NCBI GenBank assembly: GCA_029931535.1
Contig: JAQPZY010001344.1
Span: 1-64,000 of the forward strand
Reading direction: 5' to 3'
DNA length: 64,000 nucleotides
DNA from: Margaritifera margaritifera
Lineage: Eukaryota; Mollusca; Bivalvia; Unionida; Margaritiferidae
Positions 16,501-29,889 of the stretch are shown piece after piece. The notes beneath the pieces were generated by a model, which was not told the DNA's origin, did no database searches, and was given only the letters and a program-made list of their open reading frames with translations. Every line of letters begins with the position of its first letter. Position 1 is the first letter of the stretch. The translations under genes and the position numbers were made by a program.

Positions 16501-17446
16501 TCACAGATGGTTTAACACTCGGCAGTTAACAAGAAACAATAATCTTATCTTGAATTCTTGGAAATTCTTTTCGGTCAGTAGAGCATCAGTCACTTCAAGG
16601 AACTCTTGTTTTACATAGTTAATGAAGGCATTGCAAATAAAAAGACAAGTTGAACAAAATAATACACATCTTTATTAGATAATGTTACATATAAATGATA
16701 TATATATATCCAAATTGTATACATGTATTTGGTTAACATAACCACACTACTCAACAGCTAAGGGAAATATCACGACTAGAGTAAGTTTACATCATGCCAG
16801 TTTCACACTAAGTCTAACTAGATTTGTGCTTGTAAAACACCTATGCCCCCACTGCAGACCAAAAACGTTCAAGTCCCCAAAAACTGAAAAATAAAAAATG
16901 TGAAAATGTTTTATAATGGCATGAAAATCTAATCAGGTCATCAACGCATGCATACAAACATGCATATCAAATTACATTTGTCTACTTCACCTGGTGTTTG
17001 CTAAATTGTGCTAAAAACGTTTTGTTAAAATTTAACAAAAAATTAACAAATGTGTAAAATAAAAAAAAATAAAAAAAATTGAAAAATTGCAGTAAAGACC
17101 TGAAAAATCAAATTAGGTTATCTACATATGAACACAAACATATCAGCCAAATTTCAGTTGTCCACCTCACGTGATTTTTGCTTAATTTTGCTAACAAGGT
17201 TTCTGTAAAAAAAAGTAAAAATCCATAAAGTTCAAAAATGTGTAAAATATTGAAACATTGCTGTAATGGCCTGAAAATCTAATTAGGTCATCTCCTCATA
17301 ACCATGATAAATTGTGTACAATGTCAAGGATACAAGTCCAACAGTCACTGTGCTGTTGCACTATAATGGTTTAGGGATGAATGTATGTACATGTACAGAT
17401 GTACAGCAGCAAATCAATACTCTCTCTTCAGCTATCGCCGTGGGGG
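16501..17446. repeat. Diverged roughly 170-bp repeat, about three copies
   Basis: A block with 'tgaaaatctaattaggtcatc', 'acaaacat...tatca.att.cattgt' and 'gctaaattttgctaa...gtt' recurs near 16,920, 17,100 and 17,270. No coding sequence seen. Confidence 0.6.
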
Positions 17447-17598
17447 CATAATTAAATGTGAATAACATAATGGTATTCATAATTAAATGTGAATACTGCA
17501 TAACATAATGGTATTCATAATTAAATGTGAATACTGCATAACATAATGGTATTCATAATTAAATGTGAATACTGCATAACATAATGGTATTCATAATA
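17447..17598. repeat. 38-bp minisatellite, about 4 copies
   Basis: Unit CATAATTAAATGTGAATACT plus 18 nt; the first copy lacks about 7 nt. Confidence 0.9.
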
Positions 17599-17764
17599 AA
17601 CCTTAAATTGTATGAATTATGCTTAAAGTCTCACATTTAAATTGTCTTTATTCCATATCTATAACATTTTAATTTTAAAAACATATGCAACAATTAAAAA
17701 AAAATGAGATAAAAATATGGTTGAAGATGTAATTGAGACAAAAATACCATTAAAATAAGATACC

Positions 17765-18690
17765 CAAGTAGGCCCGAGATCGTTCACCTGGCTAAATACC
17801 AGGGCAGTTGATCAAGAAATCTGAATTAGAATGATGCTTTCTGATATTTCAAGATTTTTCTATTTTTAATTATTGGCAGTGATATTGGATAGCAGATCAG
17901 CATCATTTGTACTCATTTAAAAGGCTACGTTTTCTGTGAAAGTTGTTCAACTTCTGTTGACTGGTTTTCAAATAGCGGCTTCAAGATATTTCTATTTTTA
18001 GTAATGGTGGCCAAAATTAAAAGCAGATCAGCATCACTGGTTAACAAAATTTGAAAGGCCTTCATGCCAATATGCTTTCTGTCAAACTTAGTAACATTCA
18101 GTTCAGCGGTTTTTGAGTAATGGTGTCCATATTTAATGGTTGACTGGCATCCTTTGAATAATTCTTAATGGCCTTCATGACAGATGCTGCCAAATCTGGT
18201 CATATTCTGCTTTGCAGTTTTTGCGAGGTCATCATTTAAAAGTTGTCCTTTTTTAGCGATAGTGGTCACAGATGATGGCAGATTGGCAGCATTTGTATAA
18301 ATCTAAAAGGCCTTCATGCATGCCAGGATGCTGTCAAATTTGGTCACATTTTGTTTAGTGGTTTTTGAAATGCTGTTAGGTTTCTCTGTTTTTAGTAACA
18401 TCATCCATATTTGATAGCAGATAAGCATAATTTGTATAAATTTGAAAGGCTTCTATGCCACAATGCTTTCCGTCACATTTGGTCAAATTCTGTTCAGCAG
18501 TTTTTGATAAATCATTTAAAAGTTTTTCAAGTTTTAGTAATAGTGGCCATATTTGATGACAAACTGGCACCATTTGCACAAACTTAAAAAGCCTTCATGG
18601 CAGAATGCTCTGTACCAAGTTTGGTGGAAATTGGTCCAGTGGTTTTGGGGAAGGAGTTGAAAAATGTAATTGCTGACAGACAACACACAT
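17765..18690. repeat. Degenerate tandem repeat family, about 150 bp unit
   Basis: Recurrent phrases 'ggccttcatgcca.atgctttctgtcaaa', 'tctgttcag.ggtttttga' and 'tttttagtaatggtggcca'. It begins with 'ggcccgagatcgttcacctggct'. Same family and orientation as 32.64-33.24 kb. Confidence 0.75.
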
Positions 18691-19330
18691 CACTACCAAT
18701 GTCAGTCATCAGACGTCCTTAAACACTTGCAATATAATGAATCATCATTAATAAACTTTTATATTATGATAATATCGTCTGTATCTATTAAGATACTTAA
18801 ATTCTATCCCAGAAAAGACAAAACCCTTATTACTGACAGCTTTAACTACTCTAAATGGGCCCCAAGTTCTTACTAGTAGTATAAGATAAAGCATTCAAAA
18901 ATATACACTGTAACACAGAGACAAGGGATGTAAAATGTTCTGAAACGCCCCTAAAAGAAAACATGTGGATCTGGTTCTGGAAATTAAACAATTAACTTTA
19001 TATGTATACAAGGGAAACAAGCCCATTTCCTAATTTCAAACATATGTAATGATCTATGAAGATACAAAACCAAATTGCATCTGAAGTTAAGGTCTACATT
19101 TGGGTAGCACTTCATAATACATGTAAATAGGCATTATTTTTGGCAGCCTTGTTTTCTATTAAAATCAGTCATTTACAAATGGAAACATGAGATGCAAAAT
19201 TAAAGGAAAACAATGTGTTTGCTTCTAAATATGAATCCCCTCATCAACAGAAGCACATCTGGAGAAACCAATAATATACAAAATAATTGATATAGAGGAC
19301 TGATGTTGAGGCAAAGGCAGTTAAGTGCAT
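18691..19330. other. No gene seen
   Basis: AT-rich noncoding sequence with no clear repeat structure. Confidence 0.5.
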
Positions 19331-20110
19331 AGAAATATGTCATGAGAGCTGACCCAGTCTGGTCTGGACATGATTCAAACCCATTAAACAATGGTTGTGA
19401 GTCAAAGCTAACAAATGGGCCACCATGTGGAGAAAGGAAATATTATTGCAATAGACTACATAATAAGATGTATCAACATGTGAAGTTTCATCAGTGTTGG
19501 GTCAGAAGTTTTATTAGTCTTGATGTAATAGGGTTAATTATAGACAGGATGTAACAAACAAATGTCTAAAATATTAATGTCACTTGAATGTAAAAATTAG
19601 GTCACAACGACATAGTTTTGGTATGGCCGAGTTACTCTCCTTGATTTACATCAACATACCAATTTTCATGAGTGTAGGAGAAATAGGATTTAAGATACTG
19701 ATGGTGTAACATATAGATAGCCAAAATACAAAAGTCGCTAAAGCATGAAAATAAGGTCACAGTGACATACTATTGGTATAGTTGAGTTTCTGACCTTGAG
19801 ATGCATTTTTATGGGTGCAGATACAATAGAATCCAAGTCAAGATACATAGGGTGTAATAAACAGCTCAAAAAACAAAAGTAAATCAAGTACGAAAATTTG
19901 GATACAGTGATCCAGTTTTGGTATGGCTGAGATACATTATTTGAGCTGCATCCACATACCAATTATCGTAAATGAAGGTGAAATAGGTCCAAGCTACTGA
20001 GGGCATACCACACAAACAAACAAATGGATGAATGAACACACAAACAAACAAATGGATGAATGAACACACAAACAATCAAATGCTATATACCCTCCAATCT
20101 TCACCGACGA
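19331..20110. repeat. Degenerate dispersed repeat with terminal 28-bp duplication
   Basis: 'aggtcac..cgacatagttttggtatggc.gagt' with 'catac.aattttcatg' recurs about three times at roughly 150-bp spacing. It ends in a 28-bp direct repeat (CACACAAACAAACAAATGGA) at 20,009-20,075, then 'atataccctccaatcttc'. Confidence 0.65.
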
Positions 20111-21703
20111 AGGGAAATTAACATGGGGCTAAATTTCTTTGTGCTGAAGCTCATAATTTAATCATATCTGATGTTGCTAACAACACAGATCCAATTAATG
20201 AATTACTATACATGTAGCTATTATACATGAGGGATGTAAATGGGTCCATACAAAATGTATAAATATTGCCAAACAATGATGGAAATGATGAAACAAGTTT
20301 CATAAGTTTAATATGACATGAAAAAAATGAGACTGAAATTACTTATTGTGCAATACATTTTGTATCAAAATGAAAACTAATAATCACCATTGAAAGCCCC
20401 AAATTTCTCCAAAAAAGTGCAAAATAGTGAACATTACGACTCCTAATTTAAAACACTTTCAATTATAAGTCTATACTGTGAAATCAATCATTACACATTT
20501 GTAATATCTGAACCAGGAGTTCATGAAACATGATTGATACCACAAAATAAGATAAATTGAATTCCAGTGTAAGCAATAACTTAACAGCACACAAGAAAGT
20601 TGTTGTATGAATGAGACGGATAGGAAAAATGTTAAAGGCAAAAATTATTGACCTTGTATTCTGAAAAGTATGGAAAACTATTTTCCTTTATGTGAGTAAT
20701 TCCATGGTTTTTATCAGAAAGCATTAGTTGCAATCTTCAAAATACAGTTCAAACTATGAATACATCAGTAGATATGCTAATTAGCAAAAAATGGGTTCCT
20801 TTTCTCAAGAATAAAAAAAAAATAAATACAAATACCCCCCGTATTGTCTGTATGTCTTCGGACACTGTTTGTTTATTGAGACCATTTTTTTTGCCAAAAA
20901 TCATATTTTCTTACCTTGTAATGTTCGGGCATCATTTATATATAAAAAATTATTTACATATATTTTCGGACACAAATGCAGCTCTGCACTGATAAGACAA
21001 GATAGAAAAATACCGCTTTCAGAAAGTTGGAGAATAGCTTTCTTGAAATCGGAAATATCCTTGAATGTATACATCATTTTGGGGGATATAGTTGACTCCA
21101 TCTTCTTGTTTCACTAAAAAGTATGTGATTATTGATGGGAAAACTGTACATCATGATGAATTATAATAGAAATAACAGAAGTTGTTAGACAATCCAGCAA
21201 GTTTCATTGAAATATTTGCCACTGATCAACAATGATTAGTGTAAGCACTGTAAACGAACATGTAGCATCTATCAATAAAAGGGCTATTAAAGCACATGGT
21301 TCGTACAACTTGGAATTTGAGGGGTTAACTGGAAAAGTCCTTGAATGTCAAAGAGAGATTCATTTGCTTAAAATTCTTTCATTTTCTTTAAAATTATGAC
21401 TAAAAATGTAAATTTTGCCTATGAATGTCAGATGATAAGCATTTAAAAAAGTAACAATATAGAAGTATATTGGAATTTAGTGAAATGGGACAAACTGTCG
21501 GTACATTTAGATATCTTGAAAGGTTTGAGTTATGCTTCAGGAACAGAAATGTTTGCAGGCAGACAACTGGACTACAGGCAGACAGACAGACATAGCAATA
21601 GCTATACTCCCCTGTATTACATATTAGTGAATAAATAAGCGGGTATAAGTAGGCAGTACTTGAAATAGTTTGTACTAAAAGGTTAAAATATCAGTAAAAC
21701 TGC
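20111..21703. other. No gene seen
   Basis: AT-rich. Short open frames such as the one near 20,756 show no domain or codon structure. No repeat arrays. Confidence 0.5.
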
Positions 21704-21868
21704 CAGCATTACCTTTGTACAATATACACCCAAATCCAGCATTAACTTTGTACAATATACACCCAAATCCAGCATTAACTTTGTACAATATACACCCAAA
21801 TCTAGCATTACAGTTGTACAATATACACCCAAATTCAGCATTACCACTGTACAATATACACCCAAATG
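21704..21868. repeat. 33-bp minisatellite, 5 copies
   Basis: Unit CAGCATTAACTTTGTACAAT plus 13 nt. Because 33 is a multiple of 3 the array stays open in several frames; these frames are artefacts. Confidence 0.9.
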
Positions 21869-22099
21869 AGAACAGTGTAGACCCAGATCTACCGACATAT
21901 ATCATGTGAGAGAAGATCGTGGTCCATGCTGTTAGGTGGAATTCATAAGCAGAATGAACACCAATGACCTGACCTGGAAATCACAGAACTCTTGAATCTG
22001 AGATTTTCTTTCAACCAGTCACAAATGATGCTACTTTCAAAAGCTTTTTTCTGATTGGTTGATAGTGGAAACTCAATCTCAGCCTCAAACTCCAGTTTT

Positions 22100-22377
22100 A
22101 TGATCTCCAGGTCTTATTTCTGGGCACATTATGTGCTGGCTAATCTGGATTTATATTGATCTCCATGTCAGATTTGTGGGCATGTTATATGATGGTTGAT
22201 CTGGGTTTATTATGATCTCTAAGCTGGTATGTGGGCATGTTATGTGATGATCTGGGTTTATATTGATCTCCATGTCAGATTTGTGGGCATGTTATATGAT
22301 GGTTGATCTGGGTTTATTATGATCTCCAGGTCCGATTTGTGGGCACATTATGTGATGGCTGATCTGGGTTTATATTG
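22100..22377. repeat. About 56-bp degenerate tandem repeat, about 5 copies
   Basis: 'atctgggtttatattgatct' followed by 'gtgggcatgttat.tgatgg' recurs with substitutions and one shortened copy. Confidence 0.85.
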
Positions 22378-22609
22378 TTTTGCAGTAGGGTGTGGTTAGT
22401 AGATGCGTAAAAACCACATAATAATGCCGAGGTAGACAATGCTGGCATAAGCAAAGTGATTTCTTTGTCTGTCTTGCATTTGTAGGCAAGATAATATTAT
22501 CGAATGTTCAACAATGAATAAAATAGTAAACCCATACTTGCTACTAGTATTGACTTACAAAACTGCATTCTGATTGTGTCTTACAGACATTATACCCATG
22601 TACATATTT

Positions 22610-22803
22610 TTATTGTTTGTTTTGTTGGTTTTAATGGCACTTTTAGCACATTATTGGCTATATCATACCGAGGACATGAAAGCTAAGTGCCTTTCCCAAG
22701 GACATACCAAGACAGCTGATCCTGCTGGCCTGGTCGGGTATCAAACCCATGACCCTTGGATTATGAGTCTGGCACTCTACCAACTGAGCTACTGCATCTC
22801 CAC
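22610..22803 (-). mobile_element. tRNA-derived SINE with tRNA-Met-like head
   Basis: Read on the minus strand, the head has an A box (TAGCTCAGTTGGTAGAGTG), CTCATAA in the anticodon-loop position, and a B box GGTTTGATACC. The acceptor arms do not pair, so it is not a working tRNA. The tail contains TGTCCTTGGGAAAGGCACTT and ends in an A-rich stretch. The same tail occurs near 34.1 and 51.0 kb. Confidence 0.8.
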
Positions 22804-22856
22804 ACATTTGTATACATTCTAATCTATGCATATTTCATGATATAGCACCTATATTG

Positions 22857-22920
22857 TGCTGTACACCTTTAATGACATGCTGTACACCTTTAATGACATG
22901 CTGTACACCTTTAATGACAC
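22857..22920. repeat. 21-bp repeat, 3 copies
   Basis: ATGCTGTACACCTTTAATGA plus one base, three times in tandem. Confidence 0.9.
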
Positions 22921-24189
22921 AGTCTCTTTTTGCCTCTCTGCCCCCTCCTGTCATTTTGTTCATGACTCTATATCTCTTTCAAGATTCTCTCCCCTAACAG
23001 AGACATTTTGAGTCTTATACATGCATATGGTTAAGTACAGGAACATAATATAATAGTGAAAAACACACAACAGGAAAACAAAAATGTTTAAAAAAAGATC
23101 TAGAATATTTATCACATAGCAAGAAACTATTAACAACTTAGAAATCCTGATGGATTTTAGGGAAAGTCATTTGGGAAATATGGAATTATGATGAAAATGA
23201 GCTACCGGTAGTTATTTTCTACATAATGATCACCATGGGTTGTATAAAAAAAAAACAACAGGAGACAATATGAGCAGAAAATAAAACCTCCTTCTTAACA
23301 TGAATATACTGATGTGCCTTGCATTGTGCAATGCCATACAAACTAATCACTAACTTACAACAGATGAGGCAGATTGCATCAGATGCTATATCAGACACGT
23401 TTTACTTTAGGAAGGCATGTATGAAGGCATTTTTATTTATATGTTCACTGGATAATTTATCACAAACAAACTTTAAAGAAACCATAAAGAAACACACATT
23501 ATCAAGTTTAAGAACAAGATTTAATTATGTACACAACTTGCTTGGGCTGTGGATTAAAATTAAGTCTATTTAAGTCTATTTTAAGTATTAAAAATTAAGT
23601 CTGTTTTGACGTTTTTTGTGAACTTTCTCTGTTGAATCAGGGTGTCACTGGCGTGATTATTATTGGTTAATATTCAATTGCTTTTTGTTGATACAAGCAC
23701 TATGGTACACTTTCACAAAAGAATTACAATCAGACATTACAAGGGTTTCAGTGATTTGATATATGCCAGTGTTCAAGTTGTGGTTCGCATATATACAATT
23801 TTATCAGACTGGAAAATCAGAATCTGATGTAAGTGATCATAATGGCATAATTTGAGGTTAAAAGCAGGAATGATTCTGCCAAAATCACTTTGTATGCTTG
23901 ATGATATAGAATAAAGGATAGTTTGGTATTATACGGAAGAATGAATTTCATTTATCTGAGATAAATTGATGATTTGTTTACCTCAACATAGAGGCTTTCT
24001 GAAAGTGAAATTCTAAATGCTCCCTGACACAATCCAAGTCGCTGGCTGTGTATCGGATCAAGCATTTAAAAGTAAAATTTATTAGCCGATCTGTACACAA
24101 ATGAGCCATAGTCAGGTTTATATTTTATTTTTGTACAATCAGAGTAAAACCTTTTGGTCTGCTACCTAATCTGTGTTTCCACGACTCAC
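22921..24189. other. No gene seen
   Basis: AT-rich noncoding sequence; a short 'aagtctattt' repetition near 23,560-23,600 only. Confidence 0.5.
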
Positions 24190-25340
24190 TGCATAAAAGC
24201 TACCAATTAAAAATGACAATTTTAATTTAATATTCTATATGACAAGCTTTTAAAAAATCATGGTATTCATATTTCTTGAAAAAGGGAGAAGTTTTCACTT
24301 TGTTACCCAATGACTTCAAGGAATGATTTTATGCTAAAATGTAAAAATGATTTCACACAAATGTTTTAAAACACTTTTCATTTATTTCTGTCATAGAAAA
24401 TTCAATAACTTTCTTTTGGTACCAAACTTGACACATTTTGATGTGGATATGACTTTGCTATAGTTACCCATATCCAAAATTCCAAACATGTACAGTATTT
24501 CAGACACAACCCAAACTCAATGTTGAATTTCATAAAAGCTACCAATTAAAAGAGAAAAACAATTTTATTTTAACCTTTCATATGACAAACTTTACAAAAC
24601 TCCTAGTTATGTAAATTCCTGCAAAAGAAGGTAGTGTTTGTGTGTGTGTGTGAATTTCTGGTTAATGGACTTCATGAATCGATTTCAAGCTAGTATGTAA
24701 TAAAAACATCATAAAGATGTCCATGATTTTGAAATATCTTCATTCATTTTTTTCGTAACACAATATATTACTTTTCTTTTAATTCCAAAGCTGATCTCCT
24801 TTGATGTGTATTTGACTTCAAAATTCAAAAGCATTTACCTCTACACCCATTTCTGAATATGTAGTTTTCTGCCATCATTGAAACTTCTAGCCTCAATTCA
24901 TAATAGCTACCAATTAAAGCAGGCCAGCAATTTTATTTTAAACTTTAATATGACAAATTATAATAAAATCATAGTTGTCAAAATTCATGAAAAAGATGTT
25001 TCCCTTTTAGGCCATGGACTTTAATGGACAATTTTGCATTAAACTGTAAAATTGTCTTATAACATGACATAAAAGTTAAGAAAACTTTTAATTCATTTTT
25101 TCTCATAGTACAATTCATTAACTTTCTTTAGTACCAAACACGAGACTCGTTGATCTGTACAGGACTTCAATACCTACACCAATTTCTGAACATGTAGAGT
25201 GTTTATCTGACACCACCAAAACTTCTCTTTGTCTTAGTAATAGTAACCAATTAAAAAAGGCGAACAATTTTATTTTAACCTTTAATATGACAAGTACTAA
25301 GAAAATCCTAGTCTTCAAAATTCCCAAAATGGGGGAGTGG
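24190..25340. repeat. Diverged satellite-like repeat, about 350 bp, 4 copies
   Basis: 'taccaattaaaa', 'caattttattttaac' and 'atatgacaa' followed by 'ctagt...aaattc' appear together near 24,200, 24,540, 24,905 and 25,245. A second conserved block, 'actttcttt..taccaaac', lies between. Copies are well diverged. Confidence 0.75.
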
Positions 25341-26360
25341 AAGAGAGCATGACTTTCTGGCCCATGTTATAGCACTAGCACTAGACCTAGCTTATAGTAA
25401 ACATTTTTGGGGAACAACTAAACCAATACACAAGACTTCAAAAAACAGAAAACAGAGTCATAATGAACTTGTACTATCAAAGTATTGTTAAAATCAATAC
25501 TAATCAAAATGAGTAAAGCATTTCTGACAGCCACTGAAATTGAAATTATGCTTCTTAGGCAATGAGAGCACTCTATTCAGTAAGCTTTGGATGCGCTTGA
25601 TTCAATCTAAAGTCAACCATAATGATCTTTTGGGGTGTGGGTCTCTTTTATGTGCCCTATGGGCTCCATGGAGGGAACCTTCTTGCACCAAAGATGAAAA
25701 ATCACAGTCACTGGTAAACGTGCAGCCTAAAATGAACCTTAATCATTTCCTCTCAGGATTAGAAATTTGAGTTGTGTCCCTTTACATATCAACACGAACT
25801 ATTTTCATGTACTAAGAGAAGACAGCAAGCCATAGGCTTTGGAAGGATGCAGCCAAAAATGTAGAGAAAATAATATTAAGATAATTCTGAAATTTGAGTA
25901 ATTCTGTCTTTATTCTTAGAAAACTTGAAACAATGAAAAGTTGACATTGGAGAATGTCTGAGTCTTGAGACAAATCTAAAGCCCAAGTATTTCGTGACTT
26001 AAACCCATCTTAATGAAACTAATATGAATGTGTTATGTGTGTTCAATAGAACTTCAACAATCTGACTTCATCATGGACAATGAAAATCATTGGGAGAGTA
26101 AACTAATGATCAAAAAGTGTTGTGGTGAATTAAATTGTTTCAGATACATGCCACTAGTCTGATGCACCAGTTCTATGGATCAACAGGTCACATGATTACA
26201 AAACCATTCCTATGCTTAAACAAAGGCTCATTTTATGGCTCTGATATCTGATTGGTTAGAGTGGTTTGACACTAGCCAATCAAACAGCAGTATTTGGAGT
26301 CAAGTCTAAGTTTGAGCATAATAATGGTTGTATACCCTGGGGCCAGACTTTGGATAGGTG
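25341..26360. other. No gene seen
   Basis: Noncoding. The region 25,540-25,770 has a short open frame without recognisable features. Confidence 0.45.
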
Positions 26361-26480
26361 ATAATCAGAGTAGCAGTCTAATTGTACAGGACAATCAGAG
26401 TAGCAGTCTAATTGTACAGGATAATCAGAGTAGCAGTCTAATTGTACAGTGCAATCAGAGTAGCAGTCTAATTGTACAGG
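26361..26480. repeat. 30-bp minisatellite, 4 copies
   Basis: Unit ATAATCAGAGTAGCAGTCTA plus 10 nt; in-frame period of 10 codons. Confidence 0.92.
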
Positions 26481-26742
26481 ATAATGTTGTGTATTTTAAA
26501 TCAGAATTTCTGTGTACAATAAAAGAGAGAAAAAGAAATCAAAAATGATTTCATGGATTTAAATTAAAAAGAAAATTTATGAAAAACAGAGTGAAAACAA
26601 AACCACTACTGGTATGAAGGTAAATTTTTGCTTCAAAATTAAAACAAACATATCAGCACAATTAGTAACTGTTATTGTTACTTTTGATAATGTACCCCTC
26701 ACCCCACTAAAGAGAAGTAAATATCATTCAAAATTTATCTCA

Positions 26743-26885
26743 GAGGATGAACATTAAGAGAATGAATATTAAGAGGATGAATATTAAGAGATGAATATGT
26801 GGAGGATGAATATTAAGAGATGAATATGTGGAGGATGAATATTAAGAAGATGAATATTTTGAGGATGAATATTAAGAGGATAAAA
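26743..26885. repeat. Short irregular tandem repeat
   Basis: 'gaggatgaatattaaga' and the variant 'gatgaatatgtgg' alternate with a period of about 17-18 nt. Confidence 0.8.
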
Positions 26886-27444
26886 GTGGTGATGTATTAT
26901 TTTATAACACTGCTTTGGTTGCTATGCTAATATGATTGAAAAGATGCATGCAATTTATAATTATTAAGGTCTTACATTGCATACAAATTGCTGAAAAGTC
27001 ATTGCTTCCTACTATTCATAGATCTTTATGGTTACCAGGTTACAGAAACAGAAAAGTACCAACTGAAAACCAGCTTCTAAAAGACAGAAATATACAATTA
27101 TTGATACCACAGAAAGACTCTATGCTAGATTAATGTTTGTAAAATTGCGTATGCTTCCATTGTCACAATATATTAGAGTGACAGAATTAAGAACAAATGA
27201 GCTATAATGTTCTTCAACTGGAAGAGTTGTGCAAATATTAGAATCTTATGCCTAAAAGCATACAAAACTTGGTGTAATTTGGCATACAAAACTTGGTGTA
27301 ATTTGAAGAAAAAAAAAAGCTGAATAAAAAATTAAATCATTTCACCTTGATACATGTATCTCTACAATTTACTTCAATAAGCCAATAACATCTTTTTTGC
27401 CATTGTGAAGCTATTTCCCTTTTTTCTCCCAAATTATAGTAAAC

Positions 27445-28590
27445 ATGCTACATGGGCACAGAGAACAAATTCAATTTCCATAGACTGCAATGTTAATGTC
27501 TGGTCAAAGTACTATACTTTTGTGGTAAGACCAACAAAACATGCTTACATTCTATAGTAGATCATCCAAGATGAAACTGCTAAAATTATGAAAATGATAC
27601 GCTGCATGCCTGGCAAATGTTTATATGAAAGGTATGTGTGTACAGTGATTGCCATAGAAAAGGGAAGTAAATCTTGGAACCCACATCTCCTTCTTCACAG
27701 ACTTCCAATTTTTGCCACTTTTGAGAGACCAAACAGTCCCTTTCGGTCTTAGTGTAATCCCAAGTTAAACAATTTATCAATTATCAAAGGATAATGTTTC
27801 CTCAACCATTTGTGTCATTGTACCCGAGGCTGTGTGAGATCCATCCATGATAAAATCAAACATTCGAGAAAATGTATGAAAACTATGGAAAAATAAAAAA
27901 ATATTCTCATGAATTAATTGCCAAATAACAGAAGCAAAATACCAAACTTAACAGACAGTGATAATATGGCTTCATTTAGTGTTCCGGTTTAGTCCAGATA
28001 GGTGTACCCATTTTGACAAAATAGGAAAAAATGGAATATTTTTAGATTTATTTTAGTATAAAACCAGTATATTTTTCTTCCCTAACCCTTAATAATTGCA
28101 ATCATTTAGTTTCACTTTTGATGGTAGAGAACTGTTAATTATATATTTATGTGCTTGAACTTAGGACAGATAGATTATGGGGGATGTGTTATTAATAGCA
28201 CTCCTGAGAAAATGCATTACACAGTATTTTATTAAGCTATCCCAGGATACGCGTTTGTTAAAATCCAGCATGAATAAAATTTGGAACAGTAAGTAAAAAC
28301 ATCTAAGATTTGCACAACTGACAACTTATTCCTAAAATTACAAACAAATTTACCCTAACTTGCTAATAAAAAGAGTGAGAATGGGGTCAGGCATATTTTA
28401 TCTGGGTCCTTTTCCACTGGGTGTATCTACAACTATAGAGCACAGAGAACTAATTCAATTCCCGCAGACTGCAATGTTAATGTTTGTCCAAATTACTATA
28501 CTTCTGTGGTAATACCAACAAAACATGCTTACATCCTATGAATGATGTATCCAGGTGAAAACTTGTAAACTGATGAAAATGATTTGCTGT
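27445..28590. repeat. Direct repeat pair about 1 kb apart
   Basis: 'cacagagaac' followed by 'agactgcaatgttaatgt' and 'accaacaaaacatgcttaca' occurs at about 27,445-27,600 and again, diverged, at about 28,435-28,585. The intervening DNA shows no gene. It may be two copies of one dispersed repeat. A 24-bp tandem pair (gcatacaaaacttggtgtaa) lies just before, at 27,259-27,304. Confidence 0.65.
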
Positions 28591-29135
28591 GAACCTCGTT
28601 TATGAGTTAAATTCCCTTGTACTATAAATATTAAGTCTGGTGAGATCTCCCTGTATGTATCCAGTAGTATGTGAGTGGTGACAGCAAGAAAATGAAGATG
28701 GTTTTAGGTTCAAGCCTACCGAATACAATTTACTCATAAATATGCTTCTTCCCAAAAATGATGTTAATTTTTTCCAGTGATTATTTACAGCCAATCCATG
28801 ACCTTCATTCTTTTAATACGATCTTAAATATACCACAACACACAGGCTGGTTCCATAGCTCAAAAAATAATGAGTTATCTCTGACCACATATGGGGTGTT
28901 TTTGGCATTAGGTATATTTTGTCTTTTTAGCTGATGACAAATATTGCCCAAGTAAAAAATTCTACAAATTTTCAATCAATCTCTTTCTTATCAAAGCAAC
29001 TTTCAACTGGTGTTTTTTCTTCCTTTTATAAATATTCTACTTGCAACACAAAATGAATTGTGTTTCTTTCTAGAGTTTCAAATTTTTTCATTAAGTCTAC
29101 ATATAAAGCCACATGAAACAACAAAATCTTTTTGA

Positions 29136-29402
29136 AATTAAGTGTTTATCTAAATCTGTTTCCAATGTTGGGGATGCAAGTAGCAATTGTGTTTGAATGG
29201 AAAAGTAGTAAGTCTGGCATAGCAATATAATTAAGTGTTTATCTAAATCTGTTTCCAATGTTGGGGATGCAAGTAGCAATTGTGTTTGAATGGAAAAGTA
29301 GTAAGTCTGGCATAGCAATATAATTAAGTGTTTATCTAAATCTGTTTCCAATGTTGGGGATGCAAGTAGCAATTGTGTTTGAATGGAAAAGTAGTATAGC
29401 AA
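29136..29402. repeat. 93-bp tandem repeat, 3 copies
   Basis: The unit begins AATTAAGTGTTTATCTAAAT; the first two copies are almost identical and the third is shortened at its end. The period is divisible by 3, giving an artefactual open frame on the minus strand. Confidence 0.93.
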
Positions 29403-29629
29403 TATATTGTAAATTAAAAAGAATTTTAAATTATAATTTTCATATCAAGCAGTAATTATAATTTAGGTAAGGTTTCCACTTCTTCAATCAATATCATTTC
29501 AATAACAACAGACCAAATTACAAATTCCTTTGCAACAGGTTTACAGTCACCAGGAAATAAAATCTATATTTAGAAGCGATTTAAATGAATATACACTAAA
29601 ATAAGCAGACTTGTATATGTTCTGTAAAA

Positions 29630-29775
29630 GTTTCTGTTGACAGTCAGATGAGACTAAATTCTTGCATATTATGTGTATTTCTGTTGACAGTCAAATTGGA
29701 CTAAATTCTTGCATATTATGTGTATTTATGTTGACAGTCAAACTGGACTAAATTCTTGCATATTATGCGTATTTC
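29630..29775. repeat. 47-bp tandem repeat, 3 copies
   Basis: Unit GTATTTCTGTTGACAGTCAA plus 27 nt, ending in TTGCATATTATGT. Confidence 0.9.
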
Positions 29776-29889
29776 TGTTTTTTCTGATGCTTCTGAATGA
29801 ACACCTCAGTGAGAATAATGCATTATTTACCCCTCTGACCTCTGACCTATTTCAAAGGGACATAACTCTCATGTCAAGTTAGAGTAAGT

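Noticed and set aside
22730..22803. Functional tRNA-Met gene
   Set aside because: A and B boxes and CAT loop are present, but the acceptor and anticodon stems do not pair and a SINE tail follows.
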